DNA from: Chloranthus sessilifolius
Lineage: Eukaryota > Streptophyta > Magnoliopsida > Chloranthales > Chloranthaceae
Direction of reading: 5' to 3'
Assembly: GCA_021018995.1 (NCBI GenBank)
Contig: CM037595.1
Span: 95,430,491-95,494,490, forward strand
DNA: 64,000 nt
In this document: one piece after another, positions 10,776 to 23,537 of the stretch
How positions within the stretch are numbered: position 1 is the stretch's first letter
Layout of the letters: every line of letters starts with the position of its first letter
Position numbers and translations under genes: made by a program
Notes under the pieces: model-generated
Told to the model about the DNA's origin: nothing
Database searches by the model: none
Seen by the model: the letters and a program-made list of their open reading frames with translations, nothing else

Positions 10776-12899
10776 TTTGTTGAAATGTTGTGGGAGTAAT
10801 AAATAGGGTGTGGCAATAACACTTCTAATTGTCATTTTTTAAAACATTGTTGATTGGTGCCATAGTTATGAAATTCACCGATTGTTACCAAATTTACCGA
10901 TTTGTTTTTAAAAATATTTTAATCGCCATTTTTTGAAAAATTTGTTCTTTCACGATTAAAATGCATTTTATTAAACAAAAGTGATTACTTGAAAAATGTG
11001 ATTTTTATGTTTTAAACGCATTTTTTAACGATTTTTTTTCAATAAATTGAATAATAAGGATCGAGTTAAGGGTTTTAGTAACGGGTCGAGCTGATCGCTA
11101 AAATTATTTATTTTTAAATTTTTTTTTTCCTTCACTGATTTTTTCTTGATTTCTGACTTGGTGATTATGCTTGACCCTATGTTGACTCCTATTTCTTTCA
11201 TTTATATTGAATTTTTATAATAAGGTTCACGGTTGTGCACAGACAGGATTCCATGGGTAGGACTGTCATTCGATAGAGCGACCCGATATTTTACCTAGTC
11301 GGGCATCTGGAATGAGACATCCAACTTAGGTTGACTAAAAGGTTGGGTCGGGTCAGGCGAAATTCAGGTCGCGCCGAATCAATGCTATCCAAGCCGATAT
11401 TTTATATGTAAAAAATATGGAAAATAAGTAGGGGTGTTATCGAGTTAATTTTCATGCTAAATTGAAATCGAACCAATAATTATCGGTTTCTAGTTTCTCA
11501 AATCCAAATCGAACCGATAAACATCAGTTTTCGAGTAAGTCCCCATCAGTGTACACGTTTAAGACAACATTTTGAGAATCTGTTTGACTAAAATGTTAAA
11601 CACATTATTGGTTTAAAGTATATAAATTTGGACGATCATCCGATCAATATAATCGCTTTCATGAAGGTCATAAATACGTGCGGCTATAGGGTGTGAGAGA
11701 ACACAATGCACTTACTTGACATTTTCTTGAGAAAGTGTAGAACATAAGAAAAGGTCAGAAATGCTAAGAAAATGAGTTACTAAGTAACTCAAGAACTACC
11801 CACTCGGAAAGTGGCTTTCCTCATAAAATGGGTTTCTAGGCAGAAACTGAGGTAGCCATCTTCTTTAGAAAATGGGTTTCTAGGCAGAAACTGTCGAACG
11901 AGCCCAAAAACTTTGCAGAAAATTCTTGAATTGAGGAAACGATTAAATTTTATTTATTAAAATAGTCGTTAATTTATCATAATATGCGCAGAAACTTGAG
12001 TTAAACACTATTGGTTTAACCTCCCAATTTCGTTAACCTGACGGGCATATTCAGAATAACGATTTGATCGTAAACGATTTTCACGGAGTAAAATAATATA
12101 ATGAAGACAATTTTTAAAACCTTTTTCTATCAAAATAAAATCTTAAAAGTTAAACTGTTCATATAAGCCTAATTATAAAATTATAACCAGAATTTCAAAA
12201 GTAATGGACTTAAACAAAAGCCAAAACAAGAAGGAAAGATTCTTTCAAAACTAAGTGTAGGTGCTGGTAGCTCTACTAGACAAAAGGAGCTTTAAACTAT
12301 CAACTCGATTGTCACTCCTAGATCCTTTCGCATCAAGCTTCTCTAATCCTGACTGGGTGGCTGCTAACCAGCCTTTAAAATTTTTGGGTCATGAAACGAC
12401 CGTAAGTAATGAAGTTCAATAAAATCTTAGTTAGCATTGTCTTAGAATTCTAGTATAAGCAGTATACAGATAGTCCATAGCTGCACGTGCAAGTAGGGTT
12501 TCCAACAGTTGTGAATATAACTAATTATCAAGAAAAAATTCTAACTAAATGTAATACAACCGATGCTAATTAATACTCAGATAAGCATTTATAGAAATAA
12601 TAGCAGTTCAATGATGTTTCATTTATCACTAAACAGGAAACAATATGATTTAAGAGTTAAGTACAAGATTAAAATCTACAGATTATCTACAACAATAGCA
12701 TGAATTACAGTAATATTACTAGTCATGAGTTATAATTTCCTTAAGATTCGTCCAACATGATTAAGTGAAATTTCAATTGTCTCGAAGATTAGTTAATTAT
12801 TATTGAATTTTGTGAAATATGGGTTAATTATTAGTATATTTTAATTAATTTGGAGTTGATACCAATCACCAATCATGGTCCAGACAGAATTCAAATGTC
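10776..12899. other. Intergenic, AT-rich, no gene seen
   Basis: This contains a possible hAT-like fragment at about 11430-11560 (GTAGGGGTGTTATCGAG followed by ATCGAACCGATAA phrases). It also has a 56-bp tandem duplication around 11810-11900 containing GGGTTTCTAGGCAGAAACTG. No coding domain. Confidence 0.5.
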
Positions 12900-13224
12900 A
12901 ATATTGATCAGACAAGGGCCGACACTCCGCTGTTTAGCCAATCTTAGGCAATGATCAATGACCTTATTGATCTAACTAGACTCGATCCTTAGCTGACATT
13001 TTAATATTCCTACATATATAAGGGGTCATTCATATACGAGGTGCTCATACGAGCCTGTTCGTGAGAACAGTGATAAGCTATGTGAGGTAAGAACATAATG
13101 GTATCGTCTTTCCACTTTCAAAGTTTTTTTAGTTTTTGTTGCATTATCTTTCAAATTCTGTATTCTTTACCCTAATTTTTAGGGTTCTGTATCATGTATC
13201 TTTATCATATTACCTCATTTCTAA

Positions 13225-13465
13225 GGTTCAGAATCTTATTACCCCATTTCAGAGATCCAAAATCATATTCAAATACCCATTTCAGGTCCAGAGTTCAGAT
13301 ATTCAGATACCCATTTCGGATCCAGAGTTTTAGATATTAAATTTCCCATTTCGGGTTCAAAGTTTTTGTTTTTCAAATAATCTTTTCAGATTAGAATTCC
13401 AGCATTCAAATATTCCATTTCAGATTTAGAATTCAAGTACAGATTCAGATTCAAGTTTAAGCATG
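13225..13465. repeat. Degenerate minisatellite, ACCCATTTC unit
   Basis: The phrase CCCATTTC(A/G)GGTCCAGAGTT recurs with about 34-36 bp spacing. Units are diverged. Confidence 0.65.
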
Positions 13466-13544
13466 TCAAATAAGCGGTTTAAGCAGTTCATGTTACTATC
13501 AGACATTTCATCTCAAACATTTCAGCTTCCTATCATATTCTTAT

Positions 13545-13790
13545 GATATTATCGTCATATCAGATCATATCATATGCTTTCTTATCAGACCATTTACTCA
13601 TCATATGTTTTCATATCAAGTCATTTACTTATATCAGATCATATCATATACTATCTTATCAGATTATCAGATCATATCATATCATATACTTTTCATGTAC
13701 TTATTATGTTCTTATCATTTACTTATCATGTTCTTATCATGTACTTATCATGTATCACATGTCACTATCTATGATATCCTATCATGTCCA
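13545..13790. repeat. TCATATCAGA / TTATCATGT short tandem repeats
   Basis: Runs of ATCATATCAGATCATATC are followed by ACTTATCATGT repeats. Three overlapping frames here (13543-13808) code only for low-complexity Tyr/Ile/Ser-rich peptides and are not genes. Confidence 0.8.
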
Positions 13791-14084
13791 AACATAAATC
13801 AAGTCTGAGTTTTAGATGACTTGATCCTAAGGGAGGATCTCATCGGCTTACACTTATATCAAGTGTTACCCCAGTTAAAGTCCAAAGGGGGATTTATATT
13901 TATCATCGTCGATAAAGGCTCGGTCGTCTTTAAAGAGGTTCAAGGCACGCCTGTGAGTGATCCTATAAGTCTTGTCTATTCAAGTTAAACTAACTTAGAC
14001 TATCTGACTATTCAACGAAGGTCAATCACTTTACTTATCCTATACTTTCGGGTATGGGCCGTGGGTCCAACAAGTTATGGGTCC

Positions 14085-14365
14085 ACTGGTTGATAGGTCC
14101 AAAGGGTCCAATACAATATGGTTCCAATGGATTATAGGTCCAAAGGGTCGAACGGGTCTAATACAATATGGGTCCGATGGATTTTAGGTCCAAAGGGTCC
14201 AATACTATATGGGTCCAATGGATTATAGGTCCAAAAGGTCCAACGGGTCCAATACAATATGGGTCTAATGGATTTTAGGTCCAAAGGGTCCATTGGATTT
14301 TAGGTCCAAAGGGTCCAACGGGTTGAATGGATTATAGGTTCAAAGGGTTCGACGGGTCTATTACA
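14085..14365. repeat. GGTCCA-based minisatellite
   Basis: Alternating phrases GGTCCAATGGATTATAG, GTCCAAAG and GGTCCAATACAATAT repeat about six times with small changes. The unit is compound, so spacing is 8, 16 or 17 bp. Confidence 0.85.
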
Positions 14366-15644
14366 ATAATAATTGGTTATTTGGGCCTTCACTATATTTA
14401 AATCTAAAGGTATGTGCCTTTCCATGGTTTGGGTTATATGTGTTTCAATACTCACGAGCCTTAATCAGCATGCCTTGGGCCAAGCTCGTAATCCATTTAA
14501 TGAGTCATGGGCCTGGTCTCAAAGTAGGCTCTTATCAATCCCATCAATCTTATTTACTCAAAAGTTCAAGATATTGGGCCTCATCGGGTCGTCAAAGAAT
14601 TTAATTGGGTCCTTTGACTTAGTTGATCAATCTCACATGGGTTTTATTATATGTTAGCATCATGGGACCATGTGTTTGGGTTTACCCAATTGGTCGCGGG
14701 TCTCGGGCTAAGGTTCGAATACTAAGCTTCTATCCCATATATTCAAATTTTTCGAATAAGTGGCGGACAACCTACGGTAAATCGGCCACCATTTTCGGCT
14801 CCAATCAAAATTTTGAATGATTCCAGAACTACGGGAAATATGTCTAATGAGAGCATCTTTCCCAATAGTGGCATCCAAAAATAAGATCAGGTCTGATCAT
14901 GGTACAAAGATAACCGAGATCTGTTCTGTTTTACCAGGGTTTCGGGCCAGAATTATTGGACCTCGGTGTCGGATCCGTATCTTTCAACTCCGATAAGGGA
15001 ATTGAGCACTCAGCGGCTCTCTGAAAAGATTTACGAGTTACCCAAAATTTTCATTTACATTTTTTGGATCAAAAGACGACGGATCATAACTTAAGCAGGT
15101 CCATTCGATCGAAGGTCGGGTCTGGTTTCTAGCTGTGTGCCATTTGCAAACCTTTCAGGCTATCAATTTGCCGATTTTCTTGCCGTCAATTCTGATCTAG
15201 TTGAGGTGTTAAATTTTTTCCAAGAATTAGGGATATATTAAGGTCAATACCTAATTAATCATTGATTTTTTTGATACTTTATCGGGCTCGGAATCTGAAG
15301 CCTAATACAGTTCTATTTTCATGTGCAACAGGACAGATTCGCCGCATCGCATTCCGCGTGCCGTAACTTTCAAATCGTACGGGGTTCGAGTCTGAATTTT
15401 AACCGGCCATAAAGGACTTATTCAAGTATATTCTAGAATTTTTTAGGATTTTTCTGAAATGTATTTCTATTTATTATGTTAGTTGTTCCAAGACTGATTT
15501 TCTGTGGGCTGTAAAGCTCACAGATTTGGGCCTCGGATGGGGTCTACTTAGTGGTTCATCAAATGCCACATACCATCAGGTCTCGGTCCGGGACATTCCC
15601 AAGCTAATCCCAGGTCCATTGGGATCAAATTTGGGTTATCACAC

Positions 15645-16795
15645 CCATTTAACTAACGCTTATCGGTTACCGGTACTTTCCTAGTCGCCGATATTGATTT
15701 TTCTTAAAATTGTCGGGTCGGGCTTTGGGAGCCATCCAATCGGACTTAGCGTATTAGGCATCTTTATATTTTTAAAAACTCATTTTCTTTTTTGAAATTA
15801 TTTTACAAAAATCTCAATTAAAACTCTTCATTTATTTAATTTTTTTTCGAAGATCCCATGTAGATCCTAATCATTCATTTAATCCTATCCATTCATCTAA
15901 CACCGTTGAAATGCCCATTATTAAATCAAGGGTCAAAACATAAGATTTTTTTTTTTCATAATGTAAAACTTATTAAGTTCATCATTTACTCATGATCCTA
16001 TTAACACATTCTAGGTATCTTTGGCAAGAAAACCTAGTCAATCGTGCAAATTTACCGAGCAATCAATCGGGACCATCCGATTGACTAACCATCAAGATCA
16101 ATAAATAAACTATATTTTCTGAGATGTGGTCATAAAAATGGGTTTATTTCCAGCCACTTCTTGGGCCAAATATCCATATTAATACCATCAAGAAAATAAA
16201 AGGTGCATTCCAATTTAGAACACATGTAGTTGATTCAAAGTGTAAGTGATCTAAGACCATATATTCCAAATATGATCAAGTCAATATAAGAAGGATTCAA
16301 AACACATATCACATGAAAATATTTAATCAAACTTCATCAAGCATCTCATCAAAAATTTCCATGAAAATCTATGTAAAATCATACCACAAAATCAACACTA
16401 TTCTATACAGAGTGAAAATGCATCTTTTTGCCTAACATTGACATAGAAATTAGTAAACTAGGTGATGGATCACAGTGATGAAAAATTTATAAACTTAATC
16501 TACTGTGATTGTAGCATGCATATTATGGATCAATTACTCTAAAATTTATGACATGATCAAAGATTTCAAGGATTTCCTAGTTTTTCTAAGTTTTGACCTT
16601 CTAAGTCGATCTAAGCTATTAGATGGCCTTACATGTGTACTATGATCACATGCATGGTTTGGCTCAGGTCCATCTCACAAAATGGAATTACAGAAAGTAC
16701 ACATAAAAATCAATTTTATCTAAGAGATCTATATGAAAAAGCATAGAAACTCCAAGATCTAGTGGTCTAGGCTTATTGGCCATCATGGACCATTG
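15645..16795. other. Intergenic, no gene seen
   Basis: AT-rich sequence continuing on the far side of the Athila element at 33462. It is probably an older repeat interrupted by that element. No coding content seen. Confidence 0.55.
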
Positions 16796-16800
16796 GATGG

Positions 16801-18163
16801 TGATCAATGCTGAAATGTGACTATATTTTGCACTCTATTCCCTACATTTAGCTGTCTGATGAAAGCATCTGATGATTTTTATGAGGTTTTAATGGTTACA
16901 GGTGTTTCTGACCATTGGATCGTTAAAAAACATAAAAGAGGGTAATTAAAGGATACACAAGGGCTATGGATAAAAAGGTCAAAAGAAGCATCGAGATCCG
17001 TGAAGCAACTCAACATCCACCAAGAGAGTGGAGAATCTACCCTTTGATGTCAATCGATTGAGGACAAAGTGTCAATCGATTGACAGGAGAAGACAAGTTT
17101 GCCCTCTTATTTCGAATTCAAAAGTCAATGGATTGAGATTTAACTCTCAATCGATTGAGGCTATTAGGGATAGGGTTTGCTCGGCCCTATAAAAAGGAAG
17201 CTACGACTCATTGAAAGGGGCCCTTCTTTAACCATTTTTTGGATTTTATTGTGGGGAATTGAATTTTAGAGGTTTCTTCTTGGTTCTTTCTCTTAGTAAA
17301 TTGTATTAGGATTTCTTTTTAATTCTCTTATATAATTGTGAGAGCATAGATTGTACCTAGGAACAAAAAACATTATAAGGAGATTTTATGATAAATAAAA
17401 CGAGCATTGTTAAAATGATGTTTTCGGATCTACAATGGGTTTGTATGCCGAAGATGAGTGGCTAAAGTCATTTGCTCAAGGAGGAAGCAAACCGGAGATA
17501 AGTAACTGTTCTATTATTGTTTCTACAATTTCATGATTTTGTCATTGAATAATTCTGTTATAAGTGTGTGCTTAGTTGAATATTATCGAGTCTTCGTTTA
17601 TAATCATTGATTGTAGTTATCAACGATCGTAAAAGGAGCACTCCATCTAGATCTGTTCCTGCAGGCCGATCTAGGCTGTGGAATGATTGATTTATCATTG
17701 TCGTGACTTAAGATCTTGAGATATGCTATCTTTTTTATATGACTCATACCGCGATGATAGGCTGAGTCATAGTTTTTAGATAGGGTATGCCAGATCCATA
17801 GTCACGTCCTTCTCGATTCATTTATTTTCCTAATAAATGATAATGTTTTGACTTAAAATAAATTTGTTAGATTGAATGGTAGAAAAGTTACGAATCGATG
17901 GTTAGTTAACTCTTTGATCAATTCATAACCTGTCATTTTTCTTCTTTATCATAATTTGTTTCGGCCTAGATTGATTAGTTTTCTTTTATTGCATTGAAAA
18001 TTGTGTGGTAATTTGAATTTCTCCCTTGGTACTTCCTTGAGTGTTTTAGAGTCTCTGAAAGGATTAGATAAATTTCACATTTCTCTGTGGGTTCGACACC
18101 CCTGTTCTTACCATTCTACAATAGATCTTGTGCACTTGCAAGGGTTAAACTTAAATTAGACCA
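16801..18163 (+). repeat. 5' LTR of the Athila-type element
   Basis: 1,363 bp, starting TGATCAATGCTG and ending TTAAATTAGACCA. It contains four TCAATCGATTGA sites (starting at 17050, 17072, 17125 and 17147) just upstream of the TATA box. The two pairs are each spaced exactly 22 bp. Confidence 0.93.
17187..17197 (+). promoter_or_regulatory. TATA box of the 5' LTR promoter
   Basis: CTATAAAAAGG lies about 30 bp downstream of the last TCAATCGATTGA copy. The same box occurs in the 3' LTR at 32478-32488. The arrangement (paired palindromes, then TATA) suggests the palindromes lie in the promoter. Confidence 0.7.
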
Positions 18164-18169
18164 AATTTT

Positions 18170-18184
18170 TGGTGCCGTTGCCGG
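18170..18184 (+). promoter_or_regulatory. Primer-binding site, tRNA-Asp type
   Basis: TGGTGCCGTTGCCGG, six bases after the 5' LTR, matches the TGGCGCCGTTGCCGG site of Athila/Tat elements with one base changed. Confidence 0.85.
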
Positions 18185-19221
18185 AAAAATCGATGAAATT
18201 TTGATTAATTCGGAAAGACTGTGCTCTGTGAGATTTGAGTGTTGAATTGTCAATCGATTGAGATGAAAGCATCAATCGATCGATTGTTTTGTGTGAAATC
18301 TGAATTGTTAATTGCAAATATTGAATGTTAAGGTTTAAATTTTTACTTTTGAAATTTGGAATTAACATTTTTGATCTATAAATTGCAGAATCTAATTTCT
18401 TTTATTTTGTTATCATTGGGTAAGATTTTGTGGAGTTCTTTTAGGAAATTGAGATTTTTAGGATTTCTTATTTTAGATTTTGTAGGAGACTCATTTATTA
18501 TCTTCCTCTTTTAGAAAATATTTTAGTATTTTCTAAATTCTAGTTAGTGACTTTTGTAGAACTCTTGCTCTAGGATTTATAGAATTTTTTATTCTTTTCC
18601 TTAATTTTCTCTTTTAGGTAAGATTCTGTGGGATTGTGTGGGATTGCTTTAAGTTTTAAAATTTCAATTTTTGAATTTAATTTTTAATTTTGTTAAAAAT
18701 ATATATATAATTTAAATTCGAATTTTAATTGAAAAATAAAATAAAATAAAATTCTTTTCTTCTAACACTGGCTACTGTTCATCATAGAACTCAATCGATT
18801 GAAAATTCTCTGTCAATCGATTGAGACTGTAATATTATTTACTGGGGAAATTATTGAAACTCTATCAATTGATTGACATTTCTCTATCAATCGATTGACT
18901 TGACCACGGCTACCTGCCTTCTAAGCTGAAAAATCTGTCCTGACTCAGTTTGACTTTTGAATATCAATTGATGGAGACCACTATTTCAATCGATTGACTG
19001 ATAAAGTCCATGTTGGGAAATTTTGTTGTGTATGTTACTTCGATTGATTGAAGTTGATACTTGTGGTTTGTTGAGGAATCATCAACCCTTTTTGTGAGTG
19101 TTGGTGCATGAGCTTTACTCATTCTCATCACCCACATCTACAACCGTTTAATCTTGAGATCGAACGATCTTGTAGAGAGAATCGCAGAATCCAAAGGAAT
19201 CAGTATCATCATACTGGGACT
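18185..19221 (+). other. Non-coding leader with palindrome doublets
   Basis: Untranslated leader between the PBS and gag. It contains nine or so copies of TCAATCGATTGA or close variants (about 18248-18290 and 18790-19050), mostly in pairs 22 bp apart. Otherwise T-rich without coding content. Confidence 0.75.
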
Positions 19222-20921
19222 ATGGCAGATCAAAGGAACGGGAATAATCAAAACATTAATAATAGAAATAATGGGAACAATAATCATGATGAGGGCCCAA
19301 GAATATTAGAATATTATAATGATCCTGGTTTTTATGAGGATCAAGATAGTATCATGCATGCCCTGCCCCCATCCCAGGGAACCATTATGAATTCAAATCC
19401 GTAATGATTCAAATGTTATCGATTTATCACAGATTGTCAAACGAGAATCCACACGTTCATTTGAATGAGTTCATTGCAGTGTGTAAAATATTCCGAGTTC
19501 ATAATGTGACCGATGAGATAGCTAAGCTACGACTCTTTCCTTTCTCTTTAAGAGATAAGGCAAAAACTTGGTTCTACTCCTTAGAACCGCAATCTATTCA
19601 GAGTTAGACAGAGTTACACCGTCAATTCTTAAAAAAATATTTTCCCATGACCAAAACCATCGAGTTGCATCAGAAGATCCAGTTCTTTTCCCTACAATCT
19701 ACAGAAACATTTCATGAATGTTGGAAACGCTTTAAGGAATTGATTAAGAGTTATCCAAATTATCAACTGCCAAGGTGGCAACAGGTCTAAAGTTTTTACA
19801 ATGGACTAATTCCAGAAGAGCGACGCATGGTGGATGCATCTTGTGGGGGATCGTGTGCCACGAAAGAGGCTGATGAACTATGGGCATTGTTTGAGAAGTT
19901 ATATCAAACTTCAATCCAAAATGCGACAATGGAGCGAACTAATTTGGATGTGGCAACTAAATCTCATGTGTTAACCAGAGGTGGTCTAGTTGATGTCAAT
20001 AATAACACCTCAGATCTTTCAACAAAGGTTGACATGTTGTCCAAGCAAATGAACATGCTGTTAGCTGCAACCAAGCAAGCTAAAAGTCCTAGCAACCCCA
20101 CCGCTTGTTCAATCTGTGACCACTCAGGTCACATGGCTAACGATTGTCCAACAACCTTGTCATTTTTCCCTGATGAACCTACTCCTCAAGAGCAGGTGAA
20201 TCTGACTCAATCGTATCAGCGGCAGGGTAGGAACATATACTCAAACACCTACAATTCGGAATGGAAAAATCACCCCAACTTAGGATGGGGAGGATCAAAC
20301 CAAACTGGATAGGTGAACCAGCAGTACAGATCCAACGTAATGAGTGGACAGTAGAACTATCGTCCACAACAAAATTCTAATTTCTACCAGAATTCTAATT
20401 TCCAACAAAACTCTCCTTATTATCATCCAAATTTTGAACACCGAAAAAATCAGAATTTTAATAAATCTCAGACCACCGCTTCGAAAGACACTGATTTAGA
20501 GGAGAAGATTATGCAAAATATGCAAGCTTTTCAGCAGATGATGATGGACCAATTTAGCCAATTGACGAATCAGTTAAGTCAACGAGAGGAAGGTAGGCTT
20601 CCTAGCCAACCCATCAATAATCCTCGAGGCCAAGCATCATCTGATGAAGGACCATCAAATAGTCAACAGTTGAAAGCTGTTACGGTGCTGAGAAGTGGGA
20701 GAGCTGTTGATAATCAAGTGGAGATTCCAGTGGAACCTCACAAGGAAGGAGAAGAAGCTAGAAAAGGTAAAGGACTAGATAAAGGAAAAGAAAAAGAAGG
20801 TCCTCAAATTGTCCAACCAGTACCTGAAGAAGAATCAGAGAATGAACCCCGTTCCTACACCCCAAAGGCACCATTCCTTGAGTGTCTAACACCTCCATCT
20901 AGAATGGAGAAAGGAGCGTAA
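19222..20921 (+). pseudogene. gag: gag of the Athila-type element, broken
   Basis: Encodes the capsid/nucleocapsid polyprotein that packages the element RNA. A likely start is ATG at 19222 (upstream ATG at 19108 in frame), giving an Asn-rich N terminus. A frameshift near 19370 moves reading to the frame holding the conserved gag core with LRLFPFSLRDKAKTWF (about 19540-19590). An intact CCHC zinc knuckle (C-X2-C-X4-H-X4-C) lies at 20106-20147. A Gln-rich stretch and the motif AVTVLRSGRAV, seen in many Athila proteins, follow. In-frame stops occur at about 19605, 19788, 20310, 20353 and 20919, so no full Gag can be made. Confidence 0.88.
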
Positions 20922-20924
20922 AAA

Positions 20925-21911
20925 ATGGAAGAAATCTTCGAAACATTCAAACAAGTGAAGATAAATCTCCCATTACTTGAAACAATCAAGAAAGTCCTTG
21001 AGTACACAAAATTTTTCAAAGATCTATGCACTCGAAAAAGAAAAACACGTACTCATGTTTCAAAGAAAGTGTTCCTGACAAATCAAGTCAGTTCGATACT
21101 GCAATTGGATGCCCTATGAAAACTTAAGGACCCTGGAGTCCCAACTGTTCCATGTGTCATTGGTGGGCAACCAATTGGAAAGGCGTTATTGGATTTGGGG
21201 GCAAGTGTCAATCTGATCCCCTACTCAGTATACGAGAAATTAGGTTTAGGCTAATTGAAACCCACGACCGTTACACTGCAACTTGCTGATAGGTCAGAAA
21301 GAAGACCTAGGGGCATTATCGAGGACGTTTTGGTTGGAATAGACAAATTTATTTTCCCAGTGGACTTTGTTGTGTTGGACATGAAACCTCCAGTTAAATC
21401 TATCAATCAAGTCCCAATCATTCTTGGGCGTCCGTTTCTCGCGACAGCAAATGCCTGCATCAATTGTCGAACAGGAGTCATGGATGTTTCCTTTGGAAAC
21501 ATGAAAGTTAGACTCAATATCTTTCATGCAATAAATCATTTTTCCAATGAGGATGAGGTTGATTGCTTCTACATCGATCAGGTAGACGAAGTAGTGGATG
21601 AAACTTTACTATCAATGCTTACCAAAGAAGAATTCGAAACTGCTTTGTTAGCCATCTATGAGGAGCCAGGATATGTGCAGAAACAGTCAGAAGAGAAGAG
21701 GACGATTTCATCAACTGAAGGTGATACGTCATGTGAAATTGAGACTACGGTGGATCCATTGCCTGTTGAGGTGAAGGATGAGCTGACTCCATCAATTGAG
21801 CAGCCACAAATCGTCGAGTTAAAGCAGCTACCTGAGTCACTCAAGTATGCTTTTTTAGGACCTAAGGAAACGCTTCCGTTAATTATCTCATCGACATTAT
21901 CGGAAAAATAA
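20925..21911 (+). pseudogene. Aspartic protease and linker of Athila pol, broken
   Basis: In the same frame as gag and pol. The retroviral-type aspartic protease centre appears as LLDLGASVNLIP (D-L-G-A-S at about 21192-21206, the Athila variant of the D-S/T-G triad). Further on are the motif PIILGRPFLATANACINCRTG and an acidic linker. Stops at about 21117, 21252 and 21909 separate it from neighbouring parts. It would cut the polyprotein in virus-like particles. Identification is from motifs and position. Confidence 0.85.
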
Positions 21912-21920
21912 GAGAATGAA

Positions 21921-23537
21921 TTGTTAAAAGTGCTCAAAAATCATAAAAAGGCCATCGAATTGACCTTGGCTGATCTGAAAGGGATTGATCCAACAGTTTG
22001 TATGCACAAGATACATCTGAAAGATGATAGTAAACGATCGAGAGAACCACAGAGGCGACTTAACCAGAATATGAAAGAAGTCGTTTTAAAGGAAATCATT
22101 AAGCTGCGCGATGTTAGAATCATTTATCCAATCTCTGATAGTGAATGGGTAAGTCCAGTTCAAATTGTTTCGAAAAAGTCTGGGATCACTGTGAAAGAGA
22201 CTACCGAAGGAGAATTGGTACCCAGCCGTGAAACTACAGGGTGGCGCGTGTGCATCGATTATCGAAAATTGAACACGGCTACCAGAAAAGATTATTTTGC
22301 TCTTCCATTCATTGATCAAATTCTCGAGAAGTTAGCTAGGCAAGAGTTTTACTATTTTCTCGATGGATATTCGGGCTACAATCAAGTGCCCGTGTTTCCT
22401 GCAGATCAAGAGAAGACAATATTCACGTGCCCTTATGGTACTTTTGCATATCACAGAATGCCATTCGGCCTATGTAATGCTCCGACCACTTTTCAACGAT
22501 GTATGTTGGCCATATTTTTGGATATGATTGACAAGTTCATCGAAGTATTCATGGACGATTTCTCTGTTTTTGGGAAGACGTTTGAATCATGTTTAAATCA
22601 TCTTGCACAAGTGTTGCAACGTTATATAGAATCTAAACTTGTTCTTAGCTGGGAGAAAAGTCATTTCATGGTGCAACAAGGAATTGTGTTGGGACATGTC
22701 GTTTCAAAGAAAGGAATCAAAGTTGACAAGGCAAAAGTCGATTTAATCGCTAATTTGCCACCACCGAAGAGTGTTCGACAAATTCGATCATTTCTTGGTC
22801 ATGCAGGATTTTATAGGAGATTCATAAAAGATTTTAGCAAGGTCGCCAAGCCATTGTGCAACTTGCTTGGAAAAGATATTTCTTTTGACTTTGATGAGGA
22901 TTGCATGAAAGCATTTCTGAAATTGCGCGAGTTGTTATCTAATGCGCCGATAATCCAACCATCGGATTATTTTATACCGTTTGAACTCATGTGTGATGCA
23001 TCTGACTATGCTATTGGAGCAGTCTTAGGGCAAAGGGTAAACAAATTACCTCATGTGATCTACTATGCTAGTAAGACATTGATTGATGCACAACTAAATT
23101 ATACCACCACTGAGAAGGAGTTATTAGTCGTGGTGTATGCTTTGGATAAATTCTGCTCCTATTTGCTCGGATTGAAAATAGTAGTCTTTTCAGACCACTT
23201 GGCTTTGAAATATCTGTTAGCAAAGAAGGACACCAAACCAAGGTTGATCCGATGGATCTTACTTCTCCAAGAGTTCAATTTTGAGATCAAAGATAAAAAG
23301 GGGGTCGAAAATGTTATGACTGATCATTTGTCAAGAATTTTGCCTGAAGAATCATCGGTATCTAAAACTATCTGTGATACTTTCCTAGATGAACAATTGA
23401 TGGCAATATGTGCCACTGCTACAAAAGTTCCTTGGTTCTCCAATATTGTGAACTATCTGGTTACTGGTAGAATCCCTACCCAATGGGGTAAAAATGATAA
23501 AAATATGTTTTTCTCGCAAATAAAATACTATTTTTGA
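21921..23537 (+). pseudogene. Reverse transcriptase and RNase H of Athila pol
   Basis: 538-codon uninterrupted stretch, in frame with the protease. The reverse transcriptase shows WRVCIDYRKLN, the palm region PFGLCNAPTTFQR and the catalytic F-M-D-D box at about 22549-22560. RNase H follows with Asp in MCDASDYAIGAVLG, Glu in TTEKELLVVVYALDK and Asp in FSDHLALKYL. This is the best-preserved coding stretch of the window. A TGA at 23535-23537 ends it, after which the same frame continues into integrase. Confidence 0.93.

Larger units (their letters stand above)
12900..15644 (+). mobile_element. Probable remnant of a long LTR
   Basis: The right edge reads TTGGGTTATCACA, an LTR-like terminus. A TATATAAGG box at about 13014 is followed by several internal minisatellites, as is common in long plant LTRs. 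I could not find a matching TG start, a PBS or a target duplication, so the left limit is approximate and a solo or truncated LTR is inferred. Short frames in 13136-14820 are repeat-derived. Confidence 0.4.

Noticed and set aside
13543..13808. Three overlapping Tyr/Ile/Ser-rich frames
   Set aside because: Derived from ATCATATC and TTATCATG repeats.
18170..18184. Real tRNA gene at the PBS
   Set aside because: Only the short complement of a tRNA 3' end is present, directly next to an LTR, without the rest of a tRNA.
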